Assembly (NCBI RefSeq): GCF_001938565.1
Contig: NZ_MSYM01000001.1
Coordinates: forward strand, 62,001 to 126,000
Length of the DNA stretch: 64,000 bases
Reading direction: 5' to 3'
From: Rhodoferax antarcticus ANT.BR
GTDB lineage: Bacteria; Pseudomonadota; Gammaproteobacteria; Burkholderiales; Burkholderiaceae_C
Shown piece by piece: positions 45,886-53,831 of the stretch (its first letter is position 1; every line of letters starts with the position of its first letter). The notes under the pieces were generated by a model that saw only the letters and a program-made list of their open reading frames with translations, had not been told where the DNA came from and did no database searches. The translations under genes were made by a program, and so were the position numbers.

Positions 45886-46962
45886 TTACTTTGGGCCGCC
45901 CGCCGCCAACCACTCTGCAATGGATATGGCATCGGTATCGCTCAAGGTCTGGGCGGGCATGGGAAGCGCTCCCCACACGCCGACACCGCCGCTCTTGATC
46001 TTGCCTTGCAAATACTCGACCTTGCCAGCGTACTTGCGGGCCACATCGGTATAGGCAGGGCCAACGATCTTGTTGTGCATGCCATGGCAAATGGTGCACC
46101 CATTTTTTTGTAGCAAGGTGTTCATCTTGCGCGCTTCAATATCCACTACCTCAGCGGCCGTCAATACCACCGGCGCTGCTGCCGTCTCGCCCAACTTGCG
46201 CTCGGGGTGCGCCGTGTCTGCGCCGCGTTGTGCGCCCACCAGGCGGTTTTGCTCGGCCAGATTGCCGTGCGCATTGCGCGCAAAGTCTGGCAAGAAAGAT
46301 GCCAGCTTAGGCTCCGGGGCGCAGTTGGCCATGCAGGCGACATTACTGGTATCAGGCTTCTTGGCACCGCTAAACTCATTGCCCGGCCACAACGTGTGGT
46401 CTGTCATCATGCCATTGCGGTTAGGCATGCGCGACTGCACGTCTCGTATCGTCTTGTCACTAAGAACGAAGTTTTCCGGAACGATATTGCTCAAATTCAG
46501 CATGAACGCCAACACCGCATAGACGTCATCTGGTGCGAGCGACTTTGGCTCGGTCCAAGGCATAGCGCGGAAGATGAAATCCCACAGCGTGGATACCGTA
46601 GCCACCTTCATGAAGGTGGTTCGCCCAGGGTAACCCGGCCCGATCAGGTTGGCGACATGACCGCTTTCAATATCTTTAGCTGTCACACCGCCAATAATCG
46701 GGTTGAAGAATTCGCCCGAGTCACCAAAAATACCGTGGCAAGTGGCACACTTTTCCTCCCAGATGTCCTGACCTTTGGCGACCGAACCGGAGCCAGGCGG
46801 CAAGCCCTTGAAGTCTGGGCGCACGTCGATATCCCAAGCCTGCACTTCCTTGACCGTTGCATCACGGCCAATGCCCGAGAATTTGGCTGCTGATTGCGCG
46901 CCCGCCAAACCGGCCAGCCCAAGCAAGGCCAATCCGGCGACTACCTTACGAAAGCTGAACAT
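45886..46962 (-). CDS. soxD: SoxD, dihaem cytochrome c subunit of sulfane dehydrogenase
   Basis: Electron-transfer partner of SoxC. The 358 residues begin with a signal peptide (MFSFRKVVAGLALLGLAGLAGA) and have two haem motifs, CATCHG (about 73) and CTICHG (about 298), separated by a long linker. The gene overlaps the soxC 3' end by 17 bases, so the two are translationally coupled. Presence of SoxCD means complete oxidation of the sulfane sulfur without sulfur globules (known for Sox systems). Confidence 0.95.
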   Translation of the reverse strand: MFSFRKVVAGLALLGLAGLAGAQSAAKFSGIGRDATVKEVQAWDIDVRPDFKGLPPGSGSVAKGQDIWEEKCATCHGIFGDSGEFFNPIIGGVTAKDIESGHVANLIGPGYPGRTTFMKVATVSTLWDFIFRAMPWTEPKSLAPDDVYAVLAFMLNLSNIVPENFVLSDKTIRDVQSRMPNRNGMMTDHTLWPGNEFSGAKKPDTSNVACMANCAPEPKLASFLPDFARNAHGNLAEQNRLVGAQRGADTAHPERKLGETAAAPVVLTAAEVVDIEARKMNTLLQKNGCTICHGMHNKIVGPAYTDVARKYAGKVEYLQGKIKSGGVGVWGALPMPAQTLSDTDAISIAEWLAAGGPK

Positions 46963-48310
46963 TTTTCACCTCGCCGTTTTCCTGCACCAACCATGACTGA
47001 ATGGCGTTGTTGTGATAAATGGAGCGTGTACCGCGCACTCCGCGCAATTGCTGATAAGTGGGTTGCACATAACCCGTCTCGTCGACGGCTCGGCTTTGAA
47101 TGATGGCAGGCTTGCCATCCCAGACCCAGTCGATGTTGAAACGGGTCAGCGCCTTGTTTTGCACCGGCCCTTCGATCCGGGCCGCACGCCAATTGCGCCC
47201 GCCATCAACCGACACATCCACTTTTTTGATCCGGCCCTTGCCTGACCAGGCCAAGCCAGTCACGTTGTAAAAGCCTTTGTCGAGCAGCACCTGACCACCT
47301 GACGGAGTGGTCACTACGCTCTTGCATTCTTGCAGTCCGCTGTATTGGCGATGCTGACCATCGGGCAGCAAATCCATATAGTGACTGGCCTCGTCTTTGG
47401 TGGCATAGGGCTTGTCGCCCAGCTCAAGGCGGCGCAGGTATTTCACCCAGCTCACGCCTTGGATGCCTGGCACCACCAGCCGCAGCGGGTAGCCTTGCTC
47501 AGGGCGCAGCATCTCACCGTTCTGACCGTAGGCCACAAACACTTCGCCCGAATTGATCAGGCTCATCGGAATGGTACGGGTCATGGAAGAGCCGTCAGCA
47601 CCTTCGGCCAACACAAACTTGCCATTCTTTAAATCAGCCCCCGCCATTTCAAGCAGGGTGATCAATGGCACTCCGGTGAACTCGCTGCACGACAACATGC
47701 CGTGGGTGTATTGCACAGTGGGCACAGCTACGTTGCCCCACTCTACCGCCGTGTTGGCACCACATTCCATGAAATGAAACCGCGACACCGAAGGCAAACG
47801 CATGAGCTCGTCAAGCGTGAAGACCTTGGCGGTCTTGACCATGCCATTGATCATCAAGCGGTGTTTTGACGGGTCAATATCCCACCAACCCTGGTGATGC
47901 CGCTCAAAGTGCAAACCACTCGGCGTGACGATTCCAAACAACGACTGCAACGGTGCGAAGGACACTGAAGCCTGCGTGGTTTGCGTCAAACCGGGGCTGA
48001 CACGGCGCTGCACATTGCTCTCGAACTTGGACGGTTTGCCGTACCCATCATTCAAAGCCACACCCTGACCCAAACCCTTGCTGTGCTCGGGCAGATTCAA
48101 AATGTTGGCATCGCCGCCCTCGGTGGGTACCGGGTTGCCTTGCGCCAGCGCTGCTGGCACAGCCGCCCCCGCCGCAGCCGCAGCAAATGCGTTGCGAATA
48201 AAGTCGCGACGCCCTTTTTTACCTTCAGAGAAGACGGATTTGATCCCGTCTTGGCTAAGGAAATTCTCAGGGGCTTTGATCAGCTTGCCCGAGCCCATAC
48301 TCTGATCCAT
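46946..48310 (-). CDS. soxC: SoxC, molybdenum subunit of sulfane dehydrogenase
   Basis: Sulfite-oxidase-family protein that, with SoxD, oxidises SoxY-bound sulfane sulfur. The 454 residues carry a Tat leader (KGRRDFIRNAFAAAAAG), the Moco-domain with the molybdenum-ligand Cys in FHFMECGANTAVEW (about 183), YTHGMLSCSEFTGVPL and the C-terminal dimerisation domain. First sox gene in this unit, downstream of a small cytochrome c gene. Confidence 0.96.
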   Translation of the reverse strand: MDQSMGSGKLIKAPENFLSQDGIKSVFSEGKKGRRDFIRNAFAAAAAGAAVPAALAQGNPVPTEGGDANILNLPEHSKGLGQGVALNDGYGKPSKFESNVQRRVSPGLTQTTQASVSFAPLQSLFGIVTPSGLHFERHHQGWWDIDPSKHRLMINGMVKTAKVFTLDELMRLPSVSRFHFMECGANTAVEWGNVAVPTVQYTHGMLSCSEFTGVPLITLLEMAGADLKNGKFVLAEGADGSSMTRTIPMSLINSGEVFVAYGQNGEMLRPEQGYPLRLVVPGIQGVSWVKYLRRLELGDKPYATKDEASHYMDLLPDGQHRQYSGLQECKSVVTTPSGGQVLLDKGFYNVTGLAWSGKGRIKKVDVSVDGGRNWRAARIEGPVQNKALTRFNIDWVWDGKPAIIQSRAVDETGYVQPTYQQLRGVRGTRSIYHNNAIQSWLVQENGEVKNVQLS

Positions 48311-48349
48311 TTACAACACTCCTGGTATGTGTTCCATGCTCGACTTGTG

Positions 48350-48667
48350 TTACTTGAAACGATAGTGGTCACGGTTAAGCACGGCGGACACCGAATTGAC
48401 CTCTTCGGGAAAAAGTCCTATGTTGAGTTGCTGGTCGCACGCTTCGACCATGCCGCGCAACGCGCCCAAGGTGTTCACCTTACCCGCGGGCTGGTAGATG
48501 GCACTGCCGTCACCACCCACTTTTTTCTGGTGACAGGCGCTGCACTCGTGCTGGGCAATCAACTTTTCACCCAGCTTCAAGTCTGCGCCTTGGTAAAGCG
48601 CTGGAATATCGTTGGCAAAGCAGACCGTGCCAAACATCAGGGCAGTAGCAGTCACTAAATATTTCAT
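48350..48667 (-). CDS. Small monohaem c-type cytochrome
   Basis: A 105-residue periplasmic protein with signal peptide (MKYLVTATALMFGTVCFA) and one haem motif, CSACHQKK (about 45). C-terminal part EACDQQLNIGLFPEEVNSVS is typical of small cytochromes near sox genes; a role as electron acceptor for SoxAX or SoxCD is likely but inferred. It lies between the FadL-like gene and soxC, all co-directional with gaps of 64 and 39 bases. Confidence 0.85.
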   Translation of the reverse strand: MKYLVTATALMFGTVCFANDIPALYQGADLKLGEKLIAQHECSACHQKKVGGDGSAIYQPAGKVNTLGALRGMVEACDQQLNIGLFPEEVNSVSAVLNRDHYRFK

Positions 48668-48731
48668 GAGGTTTAGCTTTCAGGTGAAATTTGACGGAGT
48701 AGATGCTTTTGCGTGATGCCTGAAAGCAGTG

Positions 48732-50084
48732 TTAAAAAGTGCGGGAATAGCCAAGCTGAAGATTGTTCTGGCTGTGAGAGATCGTGAGGGGCATTGACGG
48801 GTCACTGTTGTTGGTAACGGCTACTTTTGGGGCATGTGCAAGAGACGCATTGAATGAATCGGCCTTGGTGAACTTGTAACCAAAACCAAACATCACATGG
48901 TTTTTCTCGATAGCGGGGAACAACGGGTGCACGTACTGATCAGGTACTGGGTTATCCGAAAAGCTCACACCAGCGCGTAGCGTCAACTGCTCAGAGGCTT
49001 TCCAGGCGGCCCCCAAATTAAGTACCGTCTGATCCTTCCATTCCTGCTTGATGGCGAAATCCACCGAACCGTTCGCAGAGATTGAGCTGTCATAGCGCAT
49101 GCGGAAACTTTTCATCGAATCAGCCCAACCGATGTACTTTAAATCTGCAACCAGCAGCCAAGACGGATTGACCTGCCAGCTACCACCGACAGCAAGAACA
49201 GAAGGCATCTGGAAGTCGATGATGGTCATCTTTCCGACATCGAGGGCTGAACCGATAACACCAAAAGAAGCACCAGTTGAATTGGTTTGCATATCCGACA
49301 AGCGGGTCCTTAGCTGGTAGGAAGCACCCAGTAAGACCTCTGAGTTAACGCGATAGGTTGCCCCCAAAATGGCACCAAATCCAGTTGCCTTAGCTGCGCC
49401 CGAAAACTTGTTGTCATCAGAAAAATCGATTCTTGCAAAAGTAGTTGTGGGACTTGAAACACTGCTCAAATTAGTCACCAAATTTCCGGGATTGCTTTGC
49501 GGGGCAAGGTAACCAGCTAACTGGGCCACGCTACCCGTCATCTGAATATCCAGTGATGCCCAAACAAATTTCAGCGTTGCGGCAACGGTCAGATCTGAAT
49601 TGACCTGATAGGCCACCGGAATGAGCACATTACCCACACCTAACTCGGAGCGACTGGGCAAACCCTGCATGGCAGAAATCACTGAGCTGCCATCGTACTC
49701 AGTGCCCATACCGCCATGGGCAAACACGCCAATACCGTAGGTCCAGGCACCATTGCGCTTGGTATAGCCCATGGAGGGCATCAGATAAAAGTCGCCACCC
49801 GATTTCGACGTCATCCCCATCGCAGAGCTCTCTACATCTGGCTGAAGCATGCCAACGTTGATGGCAAAGCGCGAGGTCCCATCCGGCTGCAGCGCCAAGG
49901 TGGCCGGGTTTTGCGCCATGCCAGCGTTGCCAACGTCGTGCGCCTGGGCAGCCCCACCCATTGACGTGGCAACAGCGGCATAACCCTCCATCAACATGCC
50001 ATTGGTGGCCATGGCGGCACTCATGGGCAGTGAGAGTGCCGCAGCCACAGCCACAGCCCGAAACTTAAAGGTGCAATTCGTCAT
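48732..50084 (-). CDS. FadL/OmpP1-family outer-membrane channel
   Basis: A 450-residue outer-membrane beta-barrel for hydrophobic substrates. After the signal peptide come ATNGMLMEGYAAVATSMGGA and MAQNPATLAL, the FadL N-terminal plug signature ending NPA; it ends in LQLGYSRTF with terminal Phe. FadL homologues admit fatty acids or aromatics (family knowledge). In this setting, directly downstream of a DUF302 lipoprotein (12-base gap) and upstream of cytochrome c and soxC, it might pass hydrophobic sulfur (S8 or polysulfide); that is inference. Confidence 0.92.
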   Translation of the reverse strand: MTNCTFKFRAVAVAAALSLPMSAAMATNGMLMEGYAAVATSMGGAAQAHDVGNAGMAQNPATLALQPDGTSRFAINVGMLQPDVESSAMGMTSKSGGDFYLMPSMGYTKRNGAWTYGIGVFAHGGMGTEYDGSSVISAMQGLPSRSELGVGNVLIPVAYQVNSDLTVAATLKFVWASLDIQMTGSVAQLAGYLAPQSNPGNLVTNLSSVSSPTTTFARIDFSDDNKFSGAAKATGFGAILGATYRVNSEVLLGASYQLRTRLSDMQTNSTGASFGVIGSALDVGKMTIIDFQMPSVLAVGGSWQVNPSWLLVADLKYIGWADSMKSFRMRYDSSISANGSVDFAIKQEWKDQTVLNLGAAWKASEQLTLRAGVSFSDNPVPDQYVHPLFPAIEKNHVMFGFGYKFTKADSFNASLAHAPKVAVTNNSDPSMPLTISHSQNNLQLGYSRTF

Positions 50085-50096
50085 GATGTAGGCGAA

Positions 50097-50669
50097 TTAA
50101 AAGTCGCCTGAAGCCGCACGATCCATCATTTGATAGATGGTTTCGCGCACTTTCCATGCCTCTTCTTTCAAAGGAGACGGCAGTTTGCGCCCCATCTTGA
50201 CCATCATGTCCATGTTCAGGGTGTAGATCCAAAGGCCATCTTCTTTTTCCACCACCGTAAGGCGGCACGGCAGATAAGCACCCATGGCGGGGCTGAAATC
50301 AACCATCAGTCGCGCTGTGGCAGGCGCGCAATACGAGTAAACCTTCAGGAATTTTTGCTTCTCGCCGGTACGCGATTCGAGTTCTTCCGACAGCGGCAAC
50401 TCCCCCACGTTTCTCATGTTGCGCTCTGCTGAAACGGCGCCAAACGCGTCTTCAACGTCTTTTACCGTTAGTCCAGCCTTGACCTTACGCGACCAGGTGG
50501 TGGCAATGGCGATGTCGCCGTTGCCCTCAACCCACTTGTCCCACATCGAACTGGCTTCTGCACCAGCGCCATCTTCAAGTTTCCCCAGCGTGCTGATCGT
50601 GCCGCACCCAGTCAGAAAAAAAGCAGCCAGCAAAGGCAACCAGAGAAGTTTTCGAGCTAAAGATTTCAC
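50097..50669 (-). CDS. DUF302-domain lipoprotein
   Basis: A 190-residue predicted lipoprotein with lipobox FFLTGC (Cys about 22). The C-terminal half is DUF302-like: SYCAPATARLMVDFSPAMGAYLPCRLTVVE with two Cys in the usual positions and a hydrophobic C-terminal segment. DUF302 function is unknown; several members sit in sulfur-oxidation clusters. It heads the DUF302-FadL-cytochrome c-soxC unit, and a perfect FNR box stands 78 bases upstream. Confidence 0.82.
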   Translation of the reverse strand: MKSLARKLLWLPLLAAFFLTGCGTISTLGKLEDGAGAEASSMWDKWVEGNGDIAIATTWSRKVKAGLTVKDVEDAFGAVSAERNMRNVGELPLSEELESRTGEKQKFLKVYSYCAPATARLMVDFSPAMGAYLPCRLTVVEKEDGLWIYTLNMDMMVKMGRKLPSPLKEEAWKVRETIYQMMDRAASGDF

Positions 50670-50740
50670 GTTAGGTCCTTTTTGGCAGGGATGAAGAGAA
50701 AACTATCACTTTGCACAACGACCTGAAGCAGTTAAGTTTT

Positions 50741-50754
50741 TTGATTTTTATCAA
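50741..50754. promoter_or_regulatory. FNR/Anr box upstream of the DUF302 gene
   Basis: TTGAT-TTTT-ATCAA, a perfect match to the FNR consensus TTGAT-N4-ATCAA. Its centre lies about 78 bases before the start codon of the DUF302 lipoprotein gene, on the upstream side of the sox unit. Confidence 0.85.
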
Positions 50755-50799
50755 TCGTCGCTTAATTAACAGACGGGTCATATTAGGAACTACCCTAGG

Positions 50800-51592
50800 T
50801 CAGCGCAAATAAGCGGCCTTGATCGGCTCAGTCAGATGTTCCAACCGGCAGCTACCTGCTGACTGCAAGGGTGCCGCGCCTGCCAGTTGGCGCTTGGCAA
50901 GGGTCCACCCATGGAGGGCTCCGTCATATAACGAGGCAGACTTGTTGCCCAACAGTTCAGAGGCCACAAACCAGGGCCCGGCAGCGAGTTAACCACTGTT
51001 GCAGTAGGTGATCATGGGAGCCGCCGGGTCCACGCCCTGCGCAGTCAACAGGGCACGATAGGTGTTGGGTGACAACATTCTGACGCTATGGCCGCTATTT
51101 TTGAACCCCAGGTCAATGCTGTACTGCTTGGAGCCTTCCAGCTTGCCGTAAGCGTAGACATAGTCACGTTTTTTGATGCCGCGGTACGCACTGCGCACCC
51201 ACCGGCACCAGTACGATGGGTTTGTCTGCATCCACACCTACCGCCTGAACACGCTTCTGAAAGTCTGCCTTGTCGGCAATCTGGTATTTGACTTTCAGGT
51301 CACCTACTTGGCGCTGCACGCGCATGGTTTTCATGTCGATGAGTTTGCTGCGAAGAATATGACCACCGACCTCGGTCAAAACCTTCTTGCCAGTTTTGAC
51401 GTCTGTCTCAAATTCTGGCGCAGCAATGAACGACTTCACATCACCGCGCACTTGCACTACCTGCACTTTATCGAGGTTGCTGGCCAGCCACTATGCGTCA
51501 ACCAACGGGCCGGGCAAAACACCCGCATGCGCTGCCGACGAACCAAAAGCAACGATCGCCACGGCGGATAGTTGGGTGAAATGGTTGTTCAT
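50800..51592 (-). pseudogene. Rhodanese-type sulfurtransferase pseudogene
   Basis: From the ATG at 51592 the minus strand encodes a leader (MNNHFTQLSAVAIVAFGSSA) and then a rhodanese-domain protein in pieces: VVQVRGDVKSFIAAPEF, DYVYAYGKLEGSK, the active-site loop ITYCNSG and LAAGPWFVASELLGN. Three lesions break it: a TAG at 51491-51493 (probably CAG originally), a frameshift around 51185-51200, and a TAA at 50989-50991 where the usual CNSGH motif needs His. Beyond the TAA the frame stays open to a TGA at 50800-50802. About 264 codons originally. Confidence 0.88.
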
Positions 51593-51620
51593 GCTGTCGT
51601 TCTTTTAGGTAATGGGGGTT

Positions 51621-52037
51621 TCAAAACTCGCGACGTTGAAACTGTCGGATGCGCCGGGGCAACGCTGCGCTGCATGGGCTGATGACGTCAACACGCCGGT
51701 CTTCACACAGCGCTGCCCAGACCTGGCGTTGACACTGGCGCTGCATCAGCAGGTCACGCCGACGCAAAAGCTGTTCACGCTGCGGCCGAAACAGCTGCAC
51801 CATAGCGCTCAGCCAGCGCCCTAAAGGCGCCAGTCGGCATCGGGTCTGGACTTGAAAACTGTCCAGCAAGGCGATGACACTCTTGGCCGACTGCATGCGT
51901 TTACCCGTCACCCAGGCATTGGTAGTGAACCAGCGCAACGGCTCGTCTTTGGCGCTCAGCGACAGCGCTGCCAAGTACATGAAATAACCTGGCTCGCGGT
52001 CATTTACAAAAATATGAAAGTGGCCATGCTCTAGGCG
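51621..52037 (-). pseudogene. 3' remnant of an uncharacterised gene, joined to the YeeE remnant
   Basis: About 135 codons ending in a normal stop, with HGHFHIFVNDREPGYFMYLA, LRWFTTNAWVTGKRM and PLGRWLSAMVQLFRPQREQL. This resembles an uncharacterised family (probably DUF6969, from memory and not certain). The N-terminal part is missing: upstream at about 52030 the sequence becomes YeeE-like in another frame, as if a deletion fused the two. Confidence 0.65.
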
Positions 52038-52384
52038 CGCAGTGGACGCCGAGCGAACCGTCGAAGTGAAAGCGAAACCGCCCTCCCAAAAAAGCAGCCA
52101 CCATGGCGCCAATGGCAACACCAATCACCTGCCAAGTGATACACGATGGCAGAGGGTTGCCGTTTTCCGTCATGGGGCCCAGATAGGCATTGGCGTGCGT
52201 GAGCTCAGGCACCACCTGCATACCCAGCCACGCCGTCACGCGGGTGCTGGCGCCAATAGCGCCAAGCCCGTGACCCGTGAGTAAAAAAAGTGAGCAGCAG
52301 CACCAAGCCCAACGCAATGCCAGCCCAGACAGGCGACCAGAAAGGCTTGATTTTTTTCTTGACGGTGAGTGCCGGTTCAATCAT
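52038..52384 (-). pseudogene. YeeE/YedE-family transporter, truncated and frameshifted
   Basis: From the ATG at 52384 the protein begins MIEPALTVKKKIKPFWSPVW and AGIALGLVLLLTF. An A7 run on the plus strand at 52283-52289 (T7 in the gene) shifts the frame; removing one base restores LLTGHGLGAIGASTRVTAWL and VVPELTHANAYLGPMTENGN ... GVAIGAMVAAFLGGRFRF. After about 115 codons similarity stops near 52038. An intact YeeE/YedE gene is 1.4 kb away at 53832. A perfect FNR box lies 18 bases upstream of the start. Confidence 0.85.
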
Positions 52385-52401
52385 GAGTCTGAATATAAGC
52401 A

Positions 52402-52415
52402 TTGATAAATATCAA
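52402..52415. promoter_or_regulatory. FNR/Anr box upstream of the yeeE remnant
   Basis: TTGAT-AAAT-ATCAA, a perfect FNR consensus match, between the end of the Crp/Fnr gene and the start of the yeeE remnant. It probably controlled the now-broken transporter gene. Confidence 0.85.
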
Positions 52416-52476
52416 TCTTTAAATCAGTGACTACATCCGACCCTACAACCAGGGCCTACCCCAATCAAGCGCAATA

Positions 52477-53187
52477 TCAGTCCGGCGCGAGGCTGCCCGC
52501 CCTCAAGACGCGGTAGATGCGGCCCTGCTTGTCGATCTGCTCGATGGCCCCATCGCGCACCAGCCGGCTGATCTCGCGGCTGACGGTCTCCAGTTTCAGG
52601 TCGAGCATGGCGCCCATGTCTTCGCGTGAGAAGAGCATCGATATCTCTCGGTTTTCTGCGCTGCGCATCTTCAACACCAAATTACCCACGCGCCGCCGGG
52701 CAGACCCAAAATTCATATCAGCCAGCCAGTCGTCCGCGTCCTTGAGGGCGTGCTGCCATTTTTTCATAAGCTGGGCGTGCAGCCTGGGGCTGCTAGATGA
52801 CAACTTTTGAACGACTTCCAGCGGGATTCGGCACACCGACACCGGGGTCAAGGTGACCGCATCGCTATCGTAGTGCGGGCTGGCCAGCGCCTCCAGGCCG
52901 ACCACATCGCCTGCGCGCAAAACACGAACGATCCTTGGGCGCCCATCAAGGGTGCTGCGCACCAGTTTCACCATGCCCTGACGCAAGGTGAACACGCCCT
53001 TGGCAGCACCGCCCTCGGTGAAGATGCTGGCACCGGCGGCGTACTCCAGCTCGTCGATGGGCGCATGAATCAGACCAAAGTCATGCTCATCGAGGTCGGC
53101 AAACAGCACCAGTTCACGGATGCCACAGGTCTTGCAATCCGCAGTGCCCCGCCAAGCCGACTCCGTCTTCAATGGGATCATGGTCAC
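52477..53187 (-). CDS. Crp/Fnr-family transcription regulator
   Basis: A 236-residue regulator with a cNMP-type sensor domain (about 25-150) and a C-terminal winged helix whose recognition helix reads LKLETVSREISRL; the E-x2-S-R pattern is that of FNR proteins, which read TTGAT half sites. Cysteines C18 and C21 (DCKTCGIREL) and C119 match three of the four FNR cluster ligands, but the position of FNR Cys29 is not Cys. An oxygen-labile 4Fe-4S cluster is thus doubtful. Two perfect FNR boxes lie within 2.5 kb. Confidence 0.9.
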   Translation of the reverse strand: MTMIPLKTESAWRGTADCKTCGIRELVLFADLDEHDFGLIHAPIDELEYAAGASIFTEGGAAKGVFTLRQGMVKLVRSTLDGRPRIVRVLRAGDVVGLEALASPHYDSDAVTLTPVSVCRIPLEVVQKLSSSSPRLHAQLMKKWQHALKDADDWLADMNFGSARRRVGNLVLKMRSAENREISMLFSREDMGAMLDLKLETVSREISRLVRDGAIEQIDKQGRIYRVLRAGSLAPD

Positions 53188-53190
53188 CTT

Positions 53191-53667
53191 TCAAGCCTGC
53201 AAAGCGATGCGCGCAACCCGCACGCGTTCGTCCAAATAAGAACCGTAGAAATCCGGAAGGTAGCCTCCCACCAGCCGCTCGGCCACCTCCACGCCATGAC
53301 GCCCAAAAAACAGAACCGTGGGAGCCACCTTGATGCCCCACTGGCGGCACAGGCTGTCCTGGGTTTGCGGTGGGCCATCAAAACCTCGCACCAGCAGGCG
53401 GCTACGCATGTCGACTTGCACCATGGCAATACCCTGCTCCCGCTGCAGTGGCAGCAAATAGTTTTCAGTGGCGATCTTGCAAAACGGACAGCCCCGCAAA
53501 TTCACCATGACCAGTAAAGGGCAGCCTTTTTTGAGCGCTGCTGCCAACTCATCAGGCAAGGAGGTAGCCACCGTCAACCCCGCGGCACTGGCCACGGTGG
53601 CATTGGCGGCACTCATGCTCAACAAGGCGCCTTTTAACCACTGCCGTCTAGAAAACTCGTCCGACAT
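53191..53667 (-). CDS. Thioredoxin-fold protein, SoxW-like, Tat-exported
   Basis: A 158-residue periplasmic thioredoxin-like protein. It starts MSDEFSRRQWLKGALLSMSA, a Tat leader with SRRQWLK, and has the redox motif NLRGCPFCKIA (CPFC). The cis-Pro loop appears as VAPTVLFFG. SoxW-type thioredoxins keep Sox carriers or cytochromes reduced (family knowledge); this one sits in the sulfur region and ends four bases before the Crp/Fnr gene. The ATG at 53667 is preferred because it places the Tat motif at the N-terminus. Confidence 0.82.
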   Translation of the reverse strand: MSDEFSRRQWLKGALLSMSAANATVASAAGLTVATSLPDELAAALKKGCPLLVMVNLRGCPFCKIATENYLLPLQREQGIAMVQVDMRSRLLVRGFDGPPQTQDSLCRQWGIKVAPTVLFFGRHGVEVAERLVGGYLPDFYGSYLDERVRVARIALQA

Positions 53668-53831
53668 GGCACGCATCACTCGCAACCGCTGCTGCACACT
53701 GGCAACGTAACAGGCAGGGAAAACGCTCTGGGCGATGGCTGTATCTGGGTCAAGAATCGTCTCCAAACATTGTGGGGCGCGAGATTTCACGCGCGATGTA
53801 ATATAAGCGAATTAGAAACAAATTGACTGCT

